In this document: positions 1 through 5,750 of the stretch, piece after piece
How the letters are laid out: each line of letters begins with the position of its first letter
Numbering within the stretch: position 1 is the first letter of the stretch
Assembly: GCA_903897205.1 (NCBI GenBank)
Contig: CAIUAS010000056.1
Span: 1-7,480, forward strand
Reading direction: 5' to 3'
DNA length: 7,480 nt
DNA from: an uncultured Gammaproteobacteria bacterium
GTDB lineage: Bacteria; Pseudomonadota; Gammaproteobacteria; CAIUAS01
Position numbers and translations under genes: made by a program
The notes under the pieces: model-generated
Seen by the model: the letters and a program-made list of their open reading frames with translations, nothing else
Told to the model about the DNA's origin: nothing
The model's database searches: none

Positions 1-1274
1 AGCAAGCTAATAGCGAATTCTCTGAGCTTGAAGAAAATTTACCTAAAGCATTAGATATATTTCAGAAATGTACTTCGGATGAAGGCTTTTTTGTGAGTGA
101 GCGTAAAAGTAATGATCATTATTATGCAGAACCTATTCTTGAAGGGCCTTGTGATCGGATCATGCGGTTTAAAGGCCAGCAAGTATTAGTTTGGTCACTT
201 AATGATTATTTGGGTTTAGCGGGCGATGAAAGAATCAAGCAAACCTGTATTGAAACCATTAAAAAATATAGTGTTGCGTATCCTATGGGTTCGCGTTTGT
301 TGACTGGCCATACGTTTGAGCATGAAGCCTTGGAGGAACAACTGGCCGGTTTTGAAGAAAAAGAAGCGGCGTTATTATGTAATTTTGGTTATCAAGGCAT
401 GATAGGAATTGTTAATAGTTTGGTAGGTCCTGCCGATACGGTCATTATCGATAATTTATCGCATAGTTGCATTGTAGATGCGGCCAAAGTCGCTGTTAGT
501 AAAAAACAAAATTTACGCATTTTTAAACATAATGATATGAATCATTTAAATGATATTTTGCGCCAATTAAGAAAGCAAAATAGCGCAGGCATACTCATTA
601 TTGTGGATGGTATTTATGGCATGACGGGTGATACGGTTCCCCTAAATGAGTTAGTTGCTATAAAAGAAAAGTATGGGGCGCGCTTGCTCCTAGATGATGC
701 GCATGGTTTTGGTGTTATGGGAGAAACGGGTAGGGGAACCGGCGAATTTTATCAGCGGCAAGCGGGCATTGATTTATATTTTTCTACTTTTGCTAAAACC
801 ATGGCAGGCATAGGAGGTTTTGTCGCCGGCGAGCGCTCGGTGATTGATTATCTAAAATGGAATTCAAAGACCACTATTTTTTCTAAGAATTTGCCTTTAA
901 TTTATGTTAAAGCGACTGAGCACGCGCTCCGTATTATTCAGGAAGAACCGCAGCGCTTAAAGCATTTAAAGTTTATTGTGCAACGTTTACAACGTGGATT
1001 GGTGGAGCTGGGTTATGATATAGGAAAAACCCAAAGTATTATTACGCCGGTTTATTTAAATAATATAGAGCTTGATAAAGCCAAATATATTATGAAGCTA
1101 TTGCGTGAACAGTATCATATATTTGTATCGGCAGTAACTTATCCGGTCATTGAGCCGGGTAAGTTACTTATTCGAATGATTCCTACTTATAAACATACGG
1201 TCGAAGATGTTGATAATACGCTAAATGCCTTTCGCGATTTGCAAAAAATTCTCAAACAAATTTGCTGCAAATGA
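1..1274 (+). CDS. PLP-dependent alpha-oxoamine synthase (serine palmitoyltransferase/KBL/BioF-like), 5' end off the window
   Basis: Fold-type I PLP enzyme of the alpha-oxoamine synthase family (BioF, Kbl, ALA synthase, serine palmitoyltransferase), which condenses an amino acid with an acyl thioester and releases CO2. Numbering from the GTG at 93: the conserved N-terminal NDYLGL is at 37-42, GSRLLTG at 66-72, the PLP-stacking His in DNLSHS at 124, DDAHGFG at 201-207 with the PLP-binding Asp and His, the Schiff-base lysine in STFAKT at 235, and a substrate-carboxylate Arg near 361. The YPMGSR stretch resembles a Bacteroidetes-type clade rather than housekeeping BioF or Kbl. The start is uncertain. 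GTG 93 has a fair GAAGG seven bases upstream, but the frame stays open to the left edge with no ATG, GTG or TTG. Those upstream residues (KALDIFQK) look like the family's first helix, so I treat the gene as 5'-partial. The stop abuts the next gene's stop. The amino acid and acyl substrates cannot be read from the sequence. Confidence 0.9.
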   Translation, partial: QANSEFSELEENLPKALDIFQKCTSDEGFFVSERKSNDHYYAEPILEGPCDRIMRFKGQQVLVWSLNDYLGLAGDERIKQTCIETIKKYSVAYPMGSRLLTGHTFEHEALEEQLAGFEEKEAALLCNFGYQGMIGIVNSLVGPADTVIIDNLSHSCIVDAAKVAVSKKQNLRIFKHNDMNHLNDILRQLRKQNSAGILIIVDGIYGMTGDTVPLNELVAIKEKYGARLLLDDAHGFGVMGETGRGTGEFYQRQAGIDLYFSTFAKTMAGIGGFVAGERSVIDYLKWNSKTTIFSKNLPLIYVKATEHALRIIQEEPQRLKHLKFIVQRLQRGLVELGYDIGKTQSIITPVYLNNIELDKAKYIMKLLREQYHIFVSAVTYPVIEPGKLLIRMIPTYKHTVEDVDNTLNAFRDLQKILKQICCK

Positions 1275-2144
1275 TCACTTAGAGGTTGCATTAAATGAGC
1301 TGCCCAGTAAAATTTTATCGAGTAAGCTGGCAGGCAATATTCTTTTTAACGTCGCTAATAAATATGCTGGGATGGTAACGTAATAGCGTATTTTAGGGTG
1401 TTTACTTTCTAATGCGTGAATTAATTTTGCTAACACCGCTTCAGGAGGTTTAATAAAAAAACTTTCCAGGCGATTATTATTAAACCAATCGCTGGGTTTG
1501 TCAGGATTAAATTGGCGGCTTATTGCTTCATAGATAGGCTTATGAGCGCTTTTGCTAATATTAATATTTTTTAAATAGGTATAAGAGCTATTTCTAAAAT
1601 TACTGCGAATAGGGCCAGGTTCAATGAGCGAAACGTGGATATTCGTACCATGCAATTCTAAGCGTAAAGTATCTGTTAAACCTTCTAGTGCATATTTGGA
1701 CGCATTATAAGCGCCACGATAGCTTAAGCTGACTATGCCTAAAATTGAGCCCATATTGATAATGCGGCCATGGCCTTGTTGGCGCATAACGGGGATAATT
1801 TGATTAATTAATTCAAGCGGCCCGAATACGTTGGCTTCAAATTGGGTGCGTATGCTTTCTTGGGTTAAATCTTCAACGGCGCCAGGTTGACCAAAGCCTG
1901 CGTTATTAAATAAGGCGTCTAAAGTGCCTCCTGTTTGATTTAAAACTTCCGCGATGGCAGCGTGAATTGAGTGGTTATTGAGTAAGTCGAGGGTGATAGC
2001 GTGTAAACCCTGTTGTTCTAACATGGCGATATCAGCGGGTTGGCGGGCGCTTGCAAATACGGTGTAACCACGGGCTTTTAAGCCGAGTGCGCAACAGAGT
2101 CCGATTCCTTTTGAGGCGCCAGTAATTAAAATGGTTTTAGTCAT
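1275..2144 (-). CDS. Classical short-chain dehydrogenase/reductase, YbbO-like
   Basis: A 289-residue NAD(P)-dependent cytosolic oxidoreductase. The Rossmann nucleotide-binding motif TGASKGIG is at 8-15 and NNAG at 80-83. The catalytic residues are Ser133, Tyr146 and Lys150 (YNASK), followed by the PG motif at 177-178. Lys12 and Arg34, with no acidic residue at the end of beta-2, suggest NADPH preference (inference). A long C-terminal tail containing RYYVT, LKRILP and DKILLG resembles E. coli YbbO, an NADP-dependent aldehyde reductase, and the length fits that family. The substrate is unknown. Lying between an alpha-oxoamine synthase and an acyltransferase, it could be the 3-keto reductase of a sphingoid-type pathway, but a general aldehyde reductase is equally compatible. 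It starts at the ATG at 2144 behind AAGGAG, with a rather long 13-base spacer. It has its own promoter in the divergent spacer. Its stop codon is back-to-back with that of the synthase. Confidence 0.93.
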   Translation of the reverse strand: MTKTILITGASKGIGLCCALGLKARGYTVFASARQPADIAMLEQQGLHAITLDLLNNHSIHAAIAEVLNQTGGTLDALFNNAGFGQPGAVEDLTQESIRTQFEANVFGPLELINQIIPVMRQQGHGRIINMGSILGIVSLSYRGAYNASKYALEGLTDTLRLELHGTNIHVSLIEPGPIRSNFRNSSYTYLKNINISKSAHKPIYEAISRQFNPDKPSDWFNNNRLESFFIKPPEAVLAKLIHALESKHPKIRYYVTIPAYLLATLKRILPASLLDKILLGSSFNATSK

Positions 2145-2157
2145 GATGATGAAATAA

Positions 2158-2163
2158 CTCCTT
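2158..2163 (-). promoter_or_regulatory. Ribosome binding site of the short-chain dehydrogenase
   Basis: A perfect AAGGAG on the minus strand lies 13 bases before the ATG at 2144. The spacing is longer than the usual 5-9 bases, but there is no in-frame start codon closer to it, so it supports the ATG chosen. Confidence 0.55.
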
Positions 2164-2201
2164 GTGGTTAAGTGGGTAAAGTTCCTTAATTAATGGGAGG
2201 T

Positions 2202-2230
2202 ACTATAATTAAGTTAATATCATCTGGCAA
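2202..2230 (-). promoter_or_regulatory. Sigma-70 promoter for the short-chain dehydrogenase
   Basis: Read on the minus strand, TTGCCA (2230-2225) and TATAGT (2207-2202) are separated by exactly 17 bases, with five of six matches in each box. Predicted transcription starts near 2195, giving a leader of about 50 bases that includes the AAGGAG. The -35 box lies 13 bases from the -35 of the opposing promoter, so the two units diverge from one short control region. Confidence 0.6.
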
Positions 2231-2243
2231 TTCTGTTTAAGGA

Positions 2244-2271
2244 TTGGAACTCATCTTAAATATGCTAATAT
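2244..2271 (+). promoter_or_regulatory. Extended -10 promoter for the GNAT-family gene
   Basis: TTGGAA (2244-2249) and TAATAT (2266-2271) are 16 bases apart. TGC directly before the -10 makes it an extended -10 element. A start near 2278 would leave a leader of about 49 bases. A second perfect TATAAT is present on the same strand at 2204-2209, but only a poor -35 precedes it. Confidence 0.5.
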
Positions 2272-2326
2272 GGGTGAAGGTAAGTTTCTAATTATTTAGC
2301 GCATATTTTTTAGGTAAATTTATCAT

Positions 2327-3505
2327 ATGAATGGATTTCAATTGATTGAAATAAAAACAGCCAAGGATGCCGCCAATTTTATTGCTGTGAATGTAGTGTT
2401 AAATAAAGCCAATCCTAATTATATTCGCCCCTTAGATAAAGATGTTCAAAGTGTTTTTGATCCAAAAAAGAATAAAGCATTTCAGTTCGGGCAGGCGATT
2501 CGTTGGATATTAAAAAATGAACGCGGTGAATTTGTTGGACGTATCGCGGCATTTGTTAATAAAAAATATAAAAATAAGGGTGATGAATTTCCAGTGGGTG
2601 GCATGGGTTTTTTTGATTGTATTCATGATCAGCAAGCAGCGAGTATATTATTCGACGCCGCAAAAAATTGGTTGATGCAACATGCGGTGCAAGCGATGGA
2701 TGGGCCTATCAATTTTGGTGAGCGCGATCGTTGGTGGGGGTTGGTAGTAGAAGGTTTTCAAGAACCTTTGTATTGCATGAATTATAATCCGCCTTACTAT
2801 CAGGTGTTATTTGAAAAGTATGGTTTTCGCCCTTTTTTCAAGCAAATTTGTTTTGGCATGCATGTCAAACAACCGTTAAGCCCCAGGTTATTTATCCATC
2901 ATGCTATTTATGCTAATGACCCTGCTTTTTCAGCGCGTTATATTGATAAAAACCAATTAACGAAATATGCCGATGATTTTGCCACTGTGTACAACGCTGC
3001 CTGGGCAAGCCATGCGGGTAATAAAGAGGTAAGCCCCAAGCAGGCCAGGTTTTTTTTCAAAAAGATGAAGCCGGTTATTGATGAGAAAGTAATCTGGTTC
3101 GCTTATCATGAGGAACAACCTATTGCGATGTTTATTAATCTTCCTGATCTTAATCAGTGGTTTAAATATTTGAATGGAAACTTTGGCTTATGGCATAAAT
3201 TAAAATTTTTATGGATAAAAAAGACCAAACCATGCAGGCGATTAATTGGTTTAGTGTTTGGGGTTGCGCCTAAATTTCAGGGCAAGGGGATAGATGCTTA
3301 TTTGATTGTTGAAGCTTCTAAGGTTATTCAGGCACCGCAAATACCTTATACTGACTATGAGATGCAGTGGATCGGCGATTTTAATCCAAAGATGATTCAT
3401 TTAGCTGAAAACTTGAGCGATACCTTTCGTAGTCGCACCCTAACAACTTACCGTTACTTATTTGATCAAAACAGCGAGTTTAAGCGACATCCGAACATTG
3501 CTTAG
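2327..3505 (+). CDS. GNAT-fold N-acyltransferase-like protein (two-lobed, about 390 residues)
   Basis: A soluble 392-residue protein with GNAT features in two lobes. Residues 91-168 carry the FFDCIHD-to-YYQVLFEKYGF part seen in large, poorly characterised GNAT proteins common in Bacteroidetes and also in proteobacteria. A second lobe at roughly 210-380 has the acyl-CoA pyrophosphate-binding motif QGKG at 318-321, after beta strand LIGLVFGVAP and before helix IDAYLIVEA. Family knowledge: GNAT enzymes transfer acyl groups from CoA, and the Caulobacter bacterial ceramide synthase is a GNAT-superfamily member. With the synthase and reductase next door, N-acylation of an amino lipid is a reasonable guess. 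Direct homology to ceramide synthase is not shown here, and small-molecule acetylation is the alternative. The ATG at 2327 is the first in-frame start. Its ribosome binding site is weak (TAGGT, 11 bases upstream). It is transcribed divergently from the dehydrogenase. Confidence 0.82.
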   Translation: MNGFQLIEIKTAKDAANFIAVNVVLNKANPNYIRPLDKDVQSVFDPKKNKAFQFGQAIRWILKNERGEFVGRIAAFVNKKYKNKGDEFPVGGMGFFDCIHDQQAASILFDAAKNWLMQHAVQAMDGPINFGERDRWWGLVVEGFQEPLYCMNYNPPYYQVLFEKYGFRPFFKQICFGMHVKQPLSPRLFIHHAIYANDPAFSARYIDKNQLTKYADDFATVYNAAWASHAGNKEVSPKQARFFFKKMKPVIDEKVIWFAYHEEQPIAMFINLPDLNQWFKYLNGNFGLWHKLKFLWIKKTKPCRRLIGLVFGVAPKFQGKGIDAYLIVEASKVIQAPQIPYTDYEMQWIGDFNPKMIHLAENLSDTFRSRTLTTYRYLFDQNSEFKRHPNIA

Positions 3506-3530
3506 CCTTGCTAATGTTCTTTGTTGTGTT
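3493..3530 (+). terminator. Weak intrinsic-terminator-like hairpin at the end of the GNAT gene
   Basis: GAACATT (3493-3499) and AATGTTC (3513-3519) form a perfect 7-bp stem around a 13-base loop, followed at once by a T-rich tract (TTTGTTGTGTT). The GNAT stop codon (3503-3505) sits in the loop. The stem has only two G-C pairs, so termination would be inefficient and some read-through into the exporter genes is likely. Confidence 0.4.
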
Positions 3531-3536
3531 AGCATT
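3508..3536 (+). promoter_or_regulatory. Candidate promoter overlapping a dyad, upstream of the exporter adaptor
   Basis: TTGCTA (3508-3513) and TAGCAT (3530-3535) are 16 bases apart, a mediocre promoter with four of six matches per box. The same positions hold an inverted repeat, TGCTAA (3509-3514) and TTAGCA (3529-3534), whose arms nearly coincide with the -35 and -10 boxes, as in an operator. An alternative -10 is TAAAGT at 3545-3550. Both assignments are tentative. Confidence 0.3.
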
Positions 3537-3578
3537 ATCGCGGGTAAAGTCGTAAGGAAATAGACTGAAGAATGGAAT

Positions 3579-4565
3579 ATGTGTTATCAAATTAAATTGA
3601 TTAAAACGATATTAATATCAGCAGTCACTCTAACAGTGATGCTCTTGCTAGGGTGTGTTGATTCAAATAAAGGCATTAAATATCAAGGTTATATTGAAGG
3701 GAAATATATTGAGTTAGCCGCGAGCAGGCCTGGTATTTTACAGTCTTTAGCGGTATCGCCTGGGCAATGGGTGACCGCAGGGCAGCTTGCTTTTCGCCTT
3801 GATCCGCAACCTGAATTTGCCGAGTTGCAGCAAGCACAGGCTACTTTGCAAGCAGAACAGAACAATCTTCTTAATTTGGAAAAAGGTGAGCGCGATACTA
3901 TTCTGCTTCGTTTGCGAGCACAGAAGCAGTTTGCCGAAGCCCAATTAGCGCAAGATAGTAAAACATTAACCCGCTATTTAACCTTGTTTCAAAAAGATGG
4001 GATTGCTAAAGCCCAGCTTGATGATGCTCAAGCTAATGTATTGAGAGCGCAAGCAAAACTTCGGGAAGCGACCGCCAATTTAAATGAGGCTGCGATGGGT
4101 GCGCGTGCTGATGTTATTTTATCGCAGCAGGCGCGGGTAAATACCGCTAAAGCAGCGGTAGTCATTGCAGAATGGAATTTAACGCACAAAACTGCCTATA
4201 TTCCGCAAGACGGTTATATCGATGATACTTATTATGAAGCAAATGAATATATTCAAACTGGCCAGCCCATCCTATCTTTATTAACGCCACAAAATATTGA
4301 AATAATATTTTTTATTCCAGAAGCTGTTTTAAGTAAAATTAAGCATAATCAACTCATCACGGTAAGTTGTGATAGTTGCACTAAAATTTATTCTGCTAAA
4401 ATAATTAGCATTAGCTCTAAAGCAGAATATACGCCGCCCGTTATTTTTTCCGAGCATACTACCGATAAACTTTTATATAAAATCAGGGCCTCTTTTAACT
4501 TAAAAAACGTTGCGATTCTCTTTCATCCGGGTCAACCTGTTAATGTGTATTTAGCATTGAAATAA
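3579..4565 (+). CDS. HlyD/YbhG-like membrane fusion lipoprotein of an ABC exporter
   Basis: A 328-residue periplasmic adaptor linking an inner-membrane ABC exporter to an outer-membrane channel. The N-terminus is a lipoprotein signal: basic KLIK, a hydrophobic stretch at 11-24, and lipobox LLGC with the lipidated Cys at 26. Residues about 36-75 form the first half of the lipoyl domain (beginning YQGYIEGKY). Residues 76-201 are an Ala/Gln/Leu-rich alpha-helical hairpin, 202-236 the second lipoyl half, and 237-328 the beta-barrel. The barrel has a CDSC pair at 264-267 and the YTPPVIFS motif at 284-291, which I associate with YbhG/YhiI-type adaptors. The only ribosome-binding match is GAAG eight bases before the ATG, which is weak. 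The gene is followed after 19 bases by the ABC-2 permease, so the two are almost certainly co-transcribed. Substrate unknown: drugs or lipids are both possible. Confidence 0.9.
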   Translation: MCYQIKLIKTILISAVTLTVMLLLGCVDSNKGIKYQGYIEGKYIELAASRPGILQSLAVSPGQWVTAGQLAFRLDPQPEFAELQQAQATLQAEQNNLLNLEKGERDTILLRLRAQKQFAEAQLAQDSKTLTRYLTLFQKDGIAKAQLDDAQANVLRAQAKLREATANLNEAAMGARADVILSQQARVNTAKAAVVIAEWNLTHKTAYIPQDGYIDDTYYEANEYIQTGQPILSLLTPQNIEIIFFIPEAVLSKIKHNQLITVSCDSCTKIYSAKIISISSKAEYTPPVIFSEHTTDKLLYKIRASFNLKNVAILFHPGQPVNVYLALK

Positions 4566-4584
4566 GTGATAGGATATTAAATTA

Positions 4585-5727
4585 ATGCTAGCAAAAATAT
4601 TTACTTCCCCGGTATGGGCATTAGTATTAAAAGAACTTATGTTGCTCAGGCGCGATCGGGCGACTATTGCAATGGTGTTTTTATTGCCTATCATACAAAT
4701 TATTTTATTCGGCTATACGGTGAATAGTAATCCTAAACAATTGCCGATGGTAATTAATAGCTTCGATAATGGCCGTTTTACTAGGGCTTTAACGACCGCC
4801 ATGAAAAACACCGATTATTTTGCTATGGTTAGTGTTACACAAGATGAAACAACAACTCGGCAGATGTTGGATGAAGGAAAAGCACAATTTGTTTTAAGTA
4901 TTCCTGCCCATTTTACTCGCGATATTATTCGAGGTAATAAACCTGAATTATTATTAGAGGCGGATGGTACTGATCCTATGGCAATCAGTAATGCAATTGC
5001 AGCGGTAAACATGTTAATTACCCAAGCATTTAAAGATCAAGTAAAGGGAAGTTTGCATTATTTGAATAACACTAATTCGGAAGGGATTGTTGCTTTGACG
5101 GTACACACACTTTATAACCCCGCAGGAGTTGCTCAATATAATACAATTCCAGGCTTGATTGGCATTATATTATCGGGCGGGTTAATAGTATTAACCGCAT
5201 TGTCCATCACCACGGAGCGTACTGAAGGTAGTTTAGAAACGCTATTTGCCATGCCTATTAAGCCAATTCATATTATTTTAAGTAAGATCTTACCAAATAT
5301 TTTAGTGGGATATTCTCAAGTGTTATTGGTATTAATAGCCGCGTTTTTTATTTTTAAAGTACCTTGTCATGGTAGTCTTAGCTTGCTTTTATTAGTCTGC
5401 CTTCCTTTTATTGTTGTAAATTTAGCGATTGGAGTGCTTTTTTCTATGCTTGCAAAAAGTCCATTGCAAGCGATACAGTTACCATTATTTTTTATCTTCC
5501 CTTCATTAATGCTCTCGGGTTTTGTTTTTCCATTTCTCAGTATGCCTATCTGGGGAAGATGGCTAGGTGAGTTGCTCCCTGCCACTTACTTTATCAGGAT
5601 TGCGCGAAGTATTATGCTAAAAGGTGGTGGTTTGTTTCAGGTGTGGCCGGAATTAGGTATGCTCTGCTTCTTATCCTTAATTGTGGTTGTTTTAGGGGTG
5701 TTTTGTTTTAAAAGAACACTCGATTAA
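4585..5727 (+). CDS. ABC-2 type exporter permease (YhhJ/YbhR/YbhS-like)
   Basis: A 380-residue inner-membrane permease with six predicted membrane segments: about 26-44, 188-207, 238-258, 264-289, 297-318 and 358-375. A periplasmic domain of about 140 residues lies between the first and second segments, the standard ABC-2 layout. The cytoplasmic loop ITTERTEGSLETL (208-220) is the coupling region typical of this family and meets the ATPase. The amphipathic start with WALVLKELMLLRRDR is also typical. The ATG at 4585 is preceded by AGGA at 10 bases. One permease gene is present, so the transporter is presumably a homodimer unless a second permease lies elsewhere. The stop lies 12 bases from that of the convergent ATPase gene, its likely partner. 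The exported substrate is not evident. Confidence 0.92.
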   Translation: MLAKIFTSPVWALVLKELMLLRRDRATIAMVFLLPIIQIILFGYTVNSNPKQLPMVINSFDNGRFTRALTTAMKNTDYFAMVSVTQDETTTRQMLDEGKAQFVLSIPAHFTRDIIRGNKPELLLEADGTDPMAISNAIAAVNMLITQAFKDQVKGSLHYLNNTNSEGIVALTVHTLYNPAGVAQYNTIPGLIGIILSGGLIVLTALSITTERTEGSLETLFAMPIKPIHIILSKILPNILVGYSQVLLVLIAAFFIFKVPCHGSLSLLLLVCLPFIVVNLAIGVLFSMLAKSPLQAIQLPLFFIFPSLMLSGFVFPFLSMPIWGRWLGELLPATYFIRIARSIMLKGGGLFQVWPELGMLCFLSLIVVVLGVFCFKRTLD

Positions 5728-5750
5728 TTAGTGGTAGATTTAGCGAGTAT
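5716..5750. terminator. Possible weak bidirectional terminator between permease and ATPase genes
   Basis: ACTCG (5718-5722) and CGAGT (5744-5748) form an inverted repeat spanning the 12-base gap between the two convergent stop codons. In the minus direction it extends by a G-U and an A-U pair and is followed by TTCTTTT. In the plus direction a looser T-rich stretch follows. The loop of 21 bases is large, so the call is tentative. Confidence 0.25.

Noticed and set aside
1300..1347. Possible terminator for the synthase inside the 3' part of the dehydrogenase gene (CTGCC...GGCAG, then TTTTT)
   Set aside because: The stem needs a bulge, the loop is about 19 bases, and the T-run begins roughly 10 bases after the stem, too far for an intrinsic terminator.
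2262..2291. Leader peptide reading frame of nine codons starting at an ATG near 2262
   Set aside because: It overlaps the proposed -10 region, so it would not be transcribed from that promoter, and it has no ribosome binding site or informative codons.
3572..3595. Alternative ATG at 3572 just before the adaptor start
   Set aside because: It is out of frame with the adaptor and stops after seven codons. The lipoprotein signal follows the ATG at 3579.
3747..3944. Minus-strand frame opposite the adaptor gene
   Set aside because: It is antisense to the lipoyl and coiled-coil region of a clear HlyD-family protein, with no translation signals. Similar shadows at 4815-5012, 5367-5585 and 6093-6302 were dropped for the same reason.
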